A DNA stretch of 64,000 bases from Burkholderia pyrrocinia. Lineage in GTDB: Bacteria > Pseudomonadota > Gammaproteobacteria > Burkholderiales > Burkholderiaceae. The notes under the pieces were generated by a model. That model worked only from the letters and a program-made list of their open reading frames with translations. It searched no databases and had not been told where the DNA came from. Below, one piece after another: positions 44,401-54,000 of the stretch; the stretch's first letter is position 1; the number at the start of each line of letters is the position of its first letter. The translations under genes were made by a program, and so were the position numbers. Location: assembly GCF_022809715.1 (NCBI RefSeq), contig NZ_CP094461.1, forward strand, positions 434,001-498,000, given 5' to 3'.

Positions 44401-47400
44401 GACCTCGAGGACGATCGGATAGATGGAGGTGAACCAGCCCACCGTCCTGCTGACGTCGATCGGCGCATCGCCGACGTGGCGGCCGTGACTTTCGACATCG
44501 ATCCGGGTGCGGGCGTTGCCCGTGACCATGCTGCATGCTTGCGCGAGCGCGACGAGCAGGACGTTGTTGATGCGGGTGTCGTAGGCCCGCGGCAGCCGGC
44601 GCAGCAACGCCGCGGTTTCGGCTTCGTCCAGCTCGAATGAAACGGATGCCGAGTCGCCGACCGCGTTGTCGGCCGCGCCCGCGGCCGGATAATCGACCGG
44701 CATGGGCTCGACGTCCTGCGAGAGGAGGGCTTGCCACCGTGGGGCTTCGTCGCCGATGGCAGGCGACCGGGCCAGTTGCTGCAGATGCAAGGCCCATTCG
44801 CGGAACGAAGTCGTCTTCTCTGACAACGGCTGGCCGTGGTACGCGGCATGCAGGTCCTCGAGCAGCACGCGCCATGACACGCCGTCCACCGCAAGGTGAT
44901 GAACCGACACGAACAGGCGGGCGAGCGGCTCGCCGGCAAAGCAGAACAGCCGGGCCGCCAGCAACGGGCCATGCGTGATGTCGATGCCGCGTTCCGCCTG
45001 CGCAGCGGCGGCGCGCATGGCTGCGATGCGCTCGCCGGCGTCGCCCGCGATCGCTTGCTTCGCGAAGAGCGCCGGCATCTCGCCACCGGCGACGACCTCT
45101 TGCGTCCAGCCGCCGGCGCTGCGCGAGAAGCGCAGGCGCAACGCATCGTGATGTTCGTAGACTTGTCGGAACGCGTCGTCGAGCTTCGACGCGTCGATAT
45201 CCGACGGCACCTGAATCAGGACCGTCTGATTGTAGTGCGACGGCGCATCGATCTCCTGTTCGAAGAACCAGTGCTGGACCGGTGTGAGCGGCGCATCGCC
45301 CAGCGGGCTGACGCTCGGCGCATGCGCCGCCCGTTCTTCAGGCGCGGCGGCCAGCTGGGCGATCGTCTGATACTGGAACAGCTGTTTCGCCGTCACGCGA
45401 AGTCCCGCCTGATTGGCGCGCGAGATCACCTGGATGCTCAGGATGGAGTCGCCTCCAAGTTCGAAGAAATTGTCGTGGATGCCGACGGATTGCAGTTGCA
45501 GCACGTCTTGCCAGATAGACGCCAGCAGGACTTCCCTGGGTGTGACGGCAGGCGCGTGCAACCGGGCCGCGTCGACCGTGTCCGCCGGGACGGGCAGCGC
45601 CTTGCGGTTGATCTTGCCGTTGGGCAGCGTCGGCAAGGATTCGAGCGCGACGAACCTCGACGGCACCATGTAGTCCGCCAGCTTGCCGCTCAGATGGCCG
45701 CGAAGATCGGCGATGTCCGGCGATGCGGTCGCGACATAGGCGATGAGGAACGTTCGGGCTCCGTCGGTTTTCGCGATCACGACACAGTCGTCGACCGACG
45801 GATGCTCGCGCAGCGCGGCCTCGATTTCACCGGGTTCGATGCGCAGGCCGCGCAGCTTGATCTGATGGTCGATGCGGCCGAGGAACTCGATGTTGCCGTC
45901 GGGCCGGTAGCGCGCGAGATCGCCGGTGCGATAGAGGCGTGCGTGCGGGTCGGTGGAGAACGGATCGGCGATGAACTTCTCGGCGCTCAGCTCGGGTTCG
46001 CCGTGGTAGCCGCGTCCGACCGGCGTGCCGCCGATCAGCAGCTCGCCCGCCACGCCGACCGGCACGGGTTGCAGCTGCGCGTCGACGATGTAGAGGCGGG
46101 TGTTGGCGATGGGCCGGCCGATCGGCACGATGCGGTGCGGGTCGTCGCGCCGGCATTCCCATGCGGTCACGTCGACGGCGGCCTCGGTCGGGCCGTAGAG
46201 GTTGTACAGCTTGGCGTCCAGACGCGCGAAGAAGCGCTGCTGGAGGTCGAACGGCAGGGCCTCGCCGCTGCATACGACGCGGCGCAGCGACGCGCAGTGC
46301 GCGTCGAGGTCCGGATGGTCGAGAAAGGCGCGCAGCATCGACGGCACGAAATGGATCGTGGTGATCCGTTCGCGCTCGATGAGTTCGACCAGGTAGTCGG
46401 TCTCGCGCTGGCCGCCGGGTCGGGCGAACACGAGGCGCGCACCGACGATGAGCGGCCAGAAGAATTCCCAGACAGAGACGTCGAAGCTGAACGGGGTTTT
46501 CTGCAGCACGGACTCGTCGGCGCCGAGCGCGTAGGCGTGCTGCATCCACAGGATGCGGTTGGTGATGGCGCGATGGGTGTTGAGCGCGCCCTTGGGCCTG
46601 CCGGTCGAGCCGGAGGTGTAGATCATGTAGGCGAGGTTGTCGCCGCTCAGCGCAGGCGCGGGGTTGGACGCGGGCGCGGCGTCGAAGTCGTGCGTGTCAC
46701 GATCGACGACGATCACGCGGGCGTCGGTGTCGGGCAGCGCGGCAAGCAGATGCTGCTGGGTGAGGAGCCAGCGCAACTGGGCGTTGTCGATCATGAAACG
46801 CACGCGCTCGGCGGGGTAGTCGGGATCGACGGGGACGTAGGCGCCACCTGCCTTGAGGATCGCGAGCAGCGCGACGATCATGTCGAGCGAGCGCTCCATG
46901 GCCACGCCGACGAGAGCATCGGGAACGACGCCGAGCTCGATGAGCCGGTGGGCGAGGCGATTGGCGCGCAGGTTGAGTTCGGCGTAGGTGAGCGAGGCGT
47001 CGTCGCAGACGGCGGCGACGGCGTCGGGCGTGCGCTCGGCCTGTTGCTCGAACAGTCGATGCAGCGGTTGCGTGGCGTCGGCGCCGAAATCCGTTTCGGT
47101 CCGATTCCATTCGACGGTCAGCAGATCCCGCTCCGCATCGCTCGACAACGAAAGCTCGCCGAGCGGCTGGTCCGGATCGGCGACAACGGCATCGACGAGC
47201 GTGCGGAAGTGTTCCGCCATGCGATCGATCGTGTCGGCGTCGAACAGGTCCAGGTTGTATTCCAGCGAGCCCGCGAGGCCGTGCTCGGCATCCTGGATAT
47301 GCAGCGTGAGGTCGAACTTGGCGGTGTGGGTCTCCACCGACACCGGCGTGGCCGTGAGACCGGGAAAGTTCAGCGCATCGGGCTGCGCTTTCTCATACGC

Positions 47401-50400
47401 GAACACGGCCTGGAACACGGGCGTGCGGCTCAGGTTGCGGTCGAGCTTGAGCGAGTCCACCACCTGCTCGAACGGAATTTCCTGGCGACTATAGCCGTCC
47501 AGCGCGACGCGCTTCACGCGCGCCAGCAGTTCGCCGAAGGTCGGATTGCCCGACAGATCCACGCGCAGCGCGAGCATGTTCGCGAAGAAGCCGATCAGCG
47601 GCTCGGTCATGCTGGAACGCCGATTGGCGATCGGGGAGCCGATGACGAGGTCTTGCTGGTTGCTGTACCGCGAAAGGAGCAGCGCATACGCGGCGAGCAC
47701 GACCATGTACGTGCTGGTGCCGGACGCGCGCGCGATCGCGCGCAGGCCGTCGGAGCGCTCGCCGTTCAGCTGGAACGGCAGAACCGCGCCGCGGAAACGC
47801 TGGATCGCGGGGCGGGGGCGGTCGGTGGGCAGTTCCAGCAGGTCCGGCGCGTCCGCCAGCGCCGCGCTGACGAGCGCCAGTTCCCGATGCGTGTCGGCGG
47901 ATGCCAGGCGTTCATGCTGCCAGCCGGCGTAGTCCGCGTACTGGACGGCCAGTTCCGGCAGTGACCGGCCGGCATAGAGCGCGGCCAGTTCGCCGATGAG
48001 GATGCCCGACGACCACGCATCCGAAATGATGTGATGCATCGTGATGCCGAAGACATGCTGGCGCGCGTGCACGCGATACAGCACGACACGATAGAGCGGG
48101 CCGGCGGCGAGATCGAATGGGCGGTCGGCTTCCTCGGCGAGCAGCGCGAGCGTGTCGGACTCGGTGTCGACGTCGATCACGTCGAGTGCGACCGGTGCCG
48201 GTGGGGCGATGCGTTGAACCCCGCGGCCGTCGACCGCGGGAAACGTGGTGCGCAGGATCTCGTGACGCCGGCTGATTTCGGACACGGCGGCGCGCAGGCG
48301 CGGGATGTCCAGAGCGCCGTCGAAACGCAGCGCGCTCGAGATGTTGTAGGTCGCCGACGGACCTTCCAGTTGCGCGAGGAACCACAGGCGCTGCTGCGGA
48401 AAGGACAGCGGCAGGTCGTTCGCGCGCGAGCGGGGCTGGATGTTGCCGGCCATCGAACCGGTCCGGGGCGACGATGCTTCGATCAGGTCGGACACCGCGC
48501 CGATGGTCTGGAGTTCGAAGATGGCGTCGATGCCGATCTCGACGGAGAAACTGCCCCAGATCCGCGAGACGATCTGCATGGCCTGCAGCGAATCCCCGCC
48601 GTAGTCGAAGAAGCGGCCGGTGAGATCGACGGCCGGATTGTCGAGCACTTCGCGCCAGATGCGCACCAGCTCGAGCTGGATCGGCGTTGCGTCGAGACTC
48701 GCGGCCTCGGGCGCGGCGGCAGGCTCCATGGCCAGGAGCGCCGGGCGATCCAGCTTGCCGTTGGCGTTGAGCGGAAATTCGGCGATCGTAAAAATGTCGG
48801 ACGGGACCATGTAGTCCGGCAGTTTCCCGGCCAGGAAGGCCCGCAGGTCCGCAACGCTCAAGCTCGCGGAACCCTTGACGTAGGCCGCCAGCTTGCGCAC
48901 CCCCTGGGCGGTTTCGCGCAGCATGACCGCTGCGCCGACGACATCCTCATGCGCGGTGAGCGCGGCCTCGATCTCGCCCAGTTCGACACGGTGCCCACGG
49001 ATCTTGACCTGGTCGTCGACGCGTCCGTAACACTGGATCCGCCCGTCGGGCAACCAGCGGCCGATGTCGCCGGTGCGATAGACGCGCGCTTCGCCGGGAA
49101 AGGGATGCTCGACGAATTTCGCGGCGGTGACGTCCGGCCGCTGGTGGTAGCCGCGCGCGAGGCCGTCGCCGGCGATGCAGATTTCCCCCGGCACGCCGAT
49201 CGGAACCGGCCGCAGGGCGTCGTCGAGCATGTATACCCGGGTGTTGGCGATGGGCCGGCCGATCAGCACCGTGGACGGCGCGTCCTCGACGCGCTCGACG
49301 ATACAGCCGACCGTCGCCTCGGTGGGACCGTACTCGTTGTAGATTTCGATCGCGGGATCGATCTTCCGCAGCGTGGCGATGTGCTGGGGCGTCAGTTCCT
49401 CGCCGCCGACGATCACCTTGCGCACGCCGGAGCGTGCCAGGTTCATGTATTCCAGCAGGTGAATGTGGGTGGGCGTGAGCTTGAGGGTGTCGACGCCGCT
49501 GCCGGGCTGGAACATCCGGGCCAGGATGGTGTCGATGCTTTCCGACTGCGGATAGATGCGCAGCGTCTTGCCGCGCACCAGCGGGCAGAAGATGTTGGTG
49601 AGCGTGAAATCGAAGCAAAGCGAGCTGTACAGGCCGAAACTGCCGGTCGTGCCTTCCGGAAAGTAATACCCGGCGGCCCAGGCAATGTAGTGGGCCAGGT
49701 TCCGGTGTTCGAGCAGGCAGCCTTTCGGTCGCCCGGTCGAGCCGGACGTGTAGATCACGTAGGCCAGCTGCGACGGCTCGGCGCGGCGCGGCGGATTGTC
49801 CGGCAGCGGCGTCCAGCCGGGCAGTTCCTGATCCAGCAGCAGCGTCGCGCCGGAGAATTCATACCACTGCGCCAGTTGACTCGATTGGGTCACCAGCAGC
49901 GACAGGCCGGTGTCGCCGAGGATGTGATTGATCCGTTCGGCCGGATACGCCGGGTCCAGCGGAACGAACGCCGCCCCCGCCTTCAATATGCCGAGAATCG
50001 CGACGATCATCCATTCGGAACGGTCGAGCATGACGCCGACCAGCGATTCCGGCCCGGCGCCGTAGCGGTCGCGCAATTGATGCGCGAGGCTGTTGGCGCG
50101 GGCGTTCAGGTCGGCGTAGGTCATCAGCGAACTGTCGGTGACCAGGGCCGGCGCCGCCGGCGTGCGGGCGACCTGCGCTTCGAACATGTCGACGACCGTG
50201 AGATGGCCGGGCCCGGCCGCCGCGGTTTCGTTGAAGGCGGCCAGCAGCCGGCGCGCTTCCGGCGGGCTCGACTCGATGTCGCCGACGGGCTTGTCGAGGT
50301 GTTCGAATGCCTCCAGCACCGCGCCGAGGCTGCTCGCGAAACCGTCGATGACGAAAGGCTCGATGGCGCCGGTATGACGGAGCTCGATTTCGCCGCGCGC

Positions 50401-50955
50401 GAGCCGCAGGTGCAACTGCAGGTCGTCGTCCCGACCGGCCAGCGCGTGGTGCACCCGATCGTCCACCAGCGCGACTTTCGTGAGCTGCGCGAGATCCATA
50501 TCCTTTTCGTTGCGCACGAGCGTTTCCAGCGGGAAATGGGGCTCGGCGTAGCTGTCTTCCACGATCCCGGCCACGCGCGACAGGTAGTCGTCGATGCGCT
50601 CGTCGGGACGTACCTCGATGATCAGCGGAACGGTGGCGGCCCGGGCCGGCGGATGCTCGGCAAGCCCCGGCGTTCCGAGCACCGTGACCGGAATCCGGAA
50701 GTATTTCCACAGCAGGAACGCAATGCCCGCGGCCGTGACGGCGAATTCGGCCAGCTCGCCGTCGCCGATGCGCCGCAACAGGTCGAGCGACGCGGGCGTG
50801 AGCGGCACCGTGCGGGACAGCAGGCGAGCCGGCTGCTGTCCCGGCGCGTGCGCTGCGATCCGGTAGCTGCCGGCGACCAGGGAAAGGCTTTCGCGCCAGA
50901 AACGCGCGGTGTGCGCATAGCGATGGTCGGTGACCAGCACGTTATTGTCTTGCAC
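41455..50955 (-). CDS. Non-ribosomal peptide synthetase, terminal protein (halfC-A-T-C-A-T-E-C-T-TE)
   Basis: 3,166-residue NRPS. Domains: truncated C-domain C-lobe without HHxxxDG (1-230); A (245-745) with pocket residues DFTKIGEVGK, predicting Asn; T (750-820); LCL-type C (840-1270, MHHIISDAW); A (1290-1790) with DVWHVSLVDK, predicting Ser; T (1795-1865, LGGDS); E (1880-2320, HHLAVDGVSW); DCL-type C (2330-2760, HHIILDGW); T (2795-2865, LGGHS); thioesterase (2910-3160, GHSFGA). The last module has no A domain, as in SyrE, so its T domain must be loaded in trans or left unloaded. A GTG start has AAGGAG 6 nt upstream (50962-50967). It follows the second NRPS gene by 87 bp. Specificity calls are hand-derived. 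Confidence 0.92.
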   Translation of the reverse strand: MQDNNVLVTDHRYAHTARFWRESLSLVAGSYRIAAHAPGQQPARLLSRTVPLTPASLDLLRRIGDGELAEFAVTAAGIAFLLWKYFRIPVTVLGTPGLAEHPPARAATVPLIIEVRPDERIDDYLSRVAGIVEDSYAEPHFPLETLVRNEKDMDLAQLTKVALVDDRVHHALAGRDDDLQLHLRLARGEIELRHTGAIEPFVIDGFASSLGAVLEAFEHLDKPVGDIESSPPEARRLLAAFNETAAAGPGHLTVVDMFEAQVARTPAAPALVTDSSLMTYADLNARANSLAHQLRDRYGAGPESLVGVMLDRSEWMIVAILGILKAGAAFVPLDPAYPAERINHILGDTGLSLLVTQSSQLAQWYEFSGATLLLDQELPGWTPLPDNPPRRAEPSQLAYVIYTSGSTGRPKGCLLEHRNLAHYIAWAAGYYFPEGTTGSFGLYSSLCFDFTLTNIFCPLVRGKTLRIYPQSESIDTILARMFQPGSGVDTLKLTPTHIHLLEYMNLARSGVRKVIVGGEELTPQHIATLRKIDPAIEIYNEYGPTEATVGCIVERVEDAPSTVLIGRPIANTRVYMLDDALRPVPIGVPGEICIAGDGLARGYHQRPDVTAAKFVEHPFPGEARVYRTGDIGRWLPDGRIQCYGRVDDQVKIRGHRVELGEIEAALTAHEDVVGAAVMLRETAQGVRKLAAYVKGSASLSVADLRAFLAGKLPDYMVPSDIFTIAEFPLNANGKLDRPALLAMEPAAAPEAASLDATPIQLELVRIWREVLDNPAVDLTGRFFDYGGDSLQAMQIVSRIWGSFSVEIGIDAIFELQTIGAVSDLIEASSPRTGSMAGNIQPRSRANDLPLSFPQQRLWFLAQLEGPSATYNISSALRFDGALDIPRLRAAVSEISRRHEILRTTFPAVDGRGVQRIAPPAPVALDVIDVDTESDTLALLAEEADRPFDLAAGPLYRVVLYRVHARQHVFGITMHHIISDAWSSGILIGELAALYAGRSLPELAVQYADYAGWQHERLASADTHRELALVSAALADAPDLLELPTDRPRPAIQRFRGAVLPFQLNGERSDGLRAIARASGTSTYMVVLAAYALLLSRYSNQQDLVIGSPIANRRSSMTEPLIGFFANMLALRVDLSGNPTFGELLARVKRVALDGYSRQEIPFEQVVDSLKLDRNLSRTPVFQAVFAYEKAQPDALNFPGLTATPVSVETHTAKFDLTLHIQDAEHGLAGSLEYNLDLFDADTIDRMAEHFRTLVDAVVADPDQPLGELSLSSDAERDLLTVEWNRTETDFGADATQPLHRLFEQQAERTPDAVAAVCDDASLTYAELNLRANRLAHRLIELGVVPDALVGVAMERSLDMIVALLAILKAGGAYVPVDPDYPAERVRFMIDNAQLRWLLTQQHLLAALPDTDARVIVVDRDTHDFDAAPASNPAPALSGDNLAYMIYTSGSTGRPKGALNTHRAITNRILWMQHAYALGADESVLQKTPFSFDVSVWEFFWPLIVGARLVFARPGGQRETDYLVELIERERITTIHFVPSMLRAFLDHPDLDAHCASLRRVVCSGEALPFDLQQRFFARLDAKLYNLYGPTEAAVDVTAWECRRDDPHRIVPIGRPIANTRLYIVDAQLQPVPVGVAGELLIGGTPVGRGYHGEPELSAEKFIADPFSTDPHARLYRTGDLARYRPDGNIEFLGRIDHQIKLRGLRIEPGEIEAALREHPSVDDCVVIAKTDGARTFLIAYVATASPDIADLRGHLSGKLADYMVPSRFVALESLPTLPNGKINRKALPVPADTVDAARLHAPAVTPREVLLASIWQDVLQLQSVGIHDNFFELGGDSILSIQVISRANQAGLRVTAKQLFQYQTIAQLAAAPEERAAHAPSVSPLGDAPLTPVQHWFFEQEIDAPSHYNQTVLIQVPSDIDASKLDDAFRQVYEHHDALRLRFSRSAGGWTQEVVAGGEMPALFAKQAIAGDAGERIAAMRAAAAQAERGIDITHGPLLAARLFCFAGEPLARLFVSVHHLAVDGVSWRVLLEDLHAAYHGQPLSEKTTSFREWALHLQQLARSPAIGDEAPRWQALLSQDVEPMPVDYPAAGAADNAVGDSASVSFELDEAETAALLRRLPRAYDTRINNVLLVALAQACSMVTGNARTRIDVESHGRHVGDAPIDVSRTVGWFTSIYPIVLEVDAMQTPQEALRDAQQQLRRIPAEGLGYSLLRYLGPDAAVRDSLAALPNADILFNYHGQLDTVLQQSDGWSPAAEDLGSLRSERSLRTHAFEIVAAVSDGKLQVDWRYGERLHQRQTVENLAAHFKDRLLDFAASVPDTAWDNLEDSYPLSSLQQGILFHSLYELDPAAYFQQFSFVVNGPLQVPALRQAWANALARHAVLRTAFAWANRDHPVQTVRHTVDLPWTFLDWRHRDASRRAQDFDAFLADDRRRGFDLQRAPLFRCTLIQETETRHRFCWSAHHIILDGWSTATLMKEVFDDYLSLARTGMPALAASAPGYRRYIDWLARHPRSADETWWRAELAGFHAATPIVAHPAGQISGDAARQDKRRTQQFLLDEALTARLQTLMRTHRLTLNVLIRAVWALVLRRRAGTDDVVFGVTVSGRPPQLDGVESIVGLFINTLPFRVRIAPERPFVEWLATVHAAQTAMEPHSYSSLVDIQSWSELPARDSLFDSLLVFENFPVAAAPALGPDDIEILDTRAFAEAHYPLTLTVHPDTRLGFHITHDAHRVAPEVVRQMLDIIRALLERFADDPAQLTGQLADAPVPAAGGQPGAPRGAAASDVEPAAGAATAARTGVPTADESTLLEIWQRIFKRNDITVSDNYFDLGGHSIIAIQLMANVEKAFDRRLPISCLFENPTVEKLAAALAGKAPAAPAGGLVPIRDGGPAAPLFLLPGAGGNVVYFHPLANRLTEAHAVHGLEALGLDGSCLPLTRVEDIAARHIECIWPLVGAGPYYLAGHSFGAQVALEMSRQLVAKGAVVELLAIFDASAPIDSSAAAYWQDWDDTEWLVAIAHEIGTFLGTDLQVTRADLAPLDPDGQAGLILDRIGDRGNWFADAGADRLRAYLRVYQANFKSRYAPQATPLPVPIALFRSTERDPGDYDPSPEIAQLRLDPSWGWSRFSALPVEVMDVPGDHLTMLLDPHVAVLATRVNQFLEKKHS

Positions 50956-51042
50956 AGGAAACTCCTTGAGACGTTTTGTTCACCTGAAACAACCCGAAGC
51001 AGCGCGCACGGCGCGCGCCGCCCGAACTCCGGCCGGCCCGCA

Positions 51043-54000
51043 TCACGTCTTCTCCTCGAGCGCGTCGTCGGCCGTGACTTCGGGCGCGCGCGTCAGGCGC
51101 AGGCCGACCCGGACCCGTGGGCTGGCGGCGGGCGCGTCGCCGGAGAGCGGGATGCGATCGACCGGCGTGGCCGGATCGCGGCGGAAGACGTCGTGGATCG
51201 CGAGCAGTCGATCGCGCATCGCGGCGATGGTCGCGGGGCGGAACAGGCGGGTGTTGTAGATGAACTGGATAAGGTGCCTGCCTTCGCTTTCCACGATCTG
51301 GAAGGACAGGTCGAACTTGGCCGTGCTGTCCGTCCGCGAGATGTCCGTGATGCACAGACCGGGCTGCGGCGCGGGTATCGAAACGTAGTTCGCTTGAATG
51401 TCGAAGATCGGGAAATGGTTCGCCGGGGTGCGGATCTTCAGGTCTTCCAGCAGCACGTCGAACGGATAGGACGCATGCTCCAGCGCTTGCGTGGAGGCCT
51501 TCGCCACACCGTCGATCACCTCGGCGACGGTCGCGGATTTCCGCACCGGGACGCGCAGCACGACGGTATTGAGGTACACCCCGATCTGCGATTCGAGCTG
51601 TTCGCTGTCGCGCCCGGCCGTCACGCTGCCGATGACGATGTCCTCACGCCCCGTGTAGCGGTGCATCAGCACGCAGAACGACGCCAGGAGCACCGCGTAG
51701 AGCGACGTATGGTGAGCGCGGGCCAGCGTCGCGAGCCCCGCCGCCTGCGGCGCCGACAGTTCGACTTCGAGCGTCTGCCCGGCATGACCGAGCCGCTCGG
51801 GACGCGGGAAATCCGACGCCGGTTGCAGGCGGGGCAGCGGCGGCGCCAGTTGCTCGAGCCAGTACGCGCGATGCGCGGCGGCGCGCGGACCGGCGAGGCT
51901 CGCGTTGTGCCACGCGGCGTAGTCGCGGTACTGGATCGGCAGCGGCGGCAGGTGGCGTCCCGCATACAGCGCATGCAGGTCGTCGGTCAGCACGCGGATC
52001 GACCACGCATCCGATATCGCGTGGTGCATGTTCAGCAGCAGCAGATGTTGCGTCGGCGAGAGCCGGACCAGCTTGACGCGAAAGAGCGGTCCCGACGCGA
52101 GATCGAACGGCTGCTCGCTTTCCGCGCGAATCAGCGCATCGATCGCTTGCGGCCCGGCATCGTCCGCCAGATCCATTTGCTCGACCCGGAATCCGGACGC
52201 CTCGCGGGTGAGGATGCGTTGCCGCAGCTCGCCTTCGATCATTGCAAACACCGTGCGCAGGCTCTCGTGGCGATCGACCAGCCGGTCGAACGCAAGGACG
52301 ATGCGTGCCGTGTCGACGGCGCCGTCCAGCTGCAGCGCGCCTGCCATGTTGTACGTGGACGGATCCGCGCTGCGGCTCGCGAGCCAGATCCGCTTCTGTG
52401 CACGCGACACCGCGTAGGACGGTTGCACGGCAAGCGCCGGGATGATCGCGTCGGCGCCGGCACCGTCGGCGGGCGTGGCAGCCAGCTTCTGCGCGAGCGC
52501 GCGCGGCGACGGCGCATGGAAGATGTCGGCGACCGCGACGTTCAGTTTCAGTTCGCGCCGGATCCGGCTGACCATCTGGATCGCCTTGAGGCTTTGGCCG
52601 CCATGCTCGAAGAAATCGTCGTCGATGCCGTTCGGCCGGCGGCCGAGCACCTCGGCGAAGATGCGCAGCAGCGCCGCCTCGACAGGCGTCTGCGGTTCGG
52701 CCGGCACGCCGTCGGGGACGGACGCGGCATCCGGGAGCGGCAGCGCGGCGCGGTTGATCTTGCCGTTCGGCATGACGGGCAGCGCCGGCAGCAGCATCAC
52801 GGTGTCGGGCACCATATGCGCCGGCAGTTTTTCGCGCAGTGCGTCGCGCAGGCCTTTGGGCGTCCAGCCGGTACCCGACGCGTAGCCGCACAGGGTCGTT
52901 TCCGAGTCCGGCGTCTCGCGGGCGACCACGACGGCGTTGGAGATGCCTGCGAGGCCGGTCAGCGCGGCTTCGATTTCCCCGAGCTCGATGCGATACCCGC
53001 GGATCTTGACCTGGAAGTCGCGGCGGCCGAAGAAGTGGAGATTGCCGTCCGGCCCGAAGCAGCCGATATCGCCGGTGCGATACAGGCGCGCGCCTGGTTC
53101 CGGACTGAACGGATCGTCGCGGAACACCGCCCGGGTGCGTGCTTCGTCGAACAGGTAGCCGCGCCCGACGCCGACGCCCCCGATGCAGATCTCGCCCTTG
53201 ACGCCGGCCGGGCACGGATTCATGTCGGCATCCACGACGTAGACGCGCAGGTTCTCGATCGGCCGGCCGATCGGAATCGCCGGCAGATCCGGCGCACGCT
53301 CCATGCTGTAATGCGCGACGGAGTCCGACGCTTCGGTCGGCCCATAGGCGTTGATGAGCCGGACCGCCGGATTCAGGCGGAACCAGGCTTGCGCGGTGGC
53401 GGGCTGCAGGGTTTCGCCGATCGTCAGCAGCGTTTCGAGGTGCGGGAAGGCCGGCGTCGCATGCCGTTCCAGCTCGCCGAGAAAGGTCGCCAGATAGGAC
53501 GGCACGAATTGCATCGCCGTGATGCGGTCGCGGTGCAGGTTGTCGATCAGGCGCGCGGGCTCGAGGATGACGGCATCGGGATAGATTACCGTCGTGCCGC
53601 CCGACACCAGCGCCGCGAAGCACTGCCAGACCGAAATGTCGGAGCAGTGCGAAGCGGTCTGGGCGACCGCGCTCTGCGCGCCGAGCCCGACCCTGCGCGC
53701 CATCGCGAGCACGTGATTGAGCATGCCGCGATGCTCGACCATCGCGCCCTTCGGTTGGCCGGTCGAACCCGACGTGAAGATCACGTAGGCGAGGTCCGCG
53801 GGCCGGCAGCGCGGCGTCGGCGCTGCCGCGTCGCGATGGCCGGGCAGGCGGGCGGGATCGACCAGCGGGATCGACGCCAGCGCCGGCGGCGGCTGGCAGT
53901 CGGTGCCGACGATGATGGCCGGCCGGGCCAGCGTCAGGATGGTCTCGACCCGCTGGGCCGGATAGGCCGGATCGACCGGAACATACGCCGCGCCGCACTT

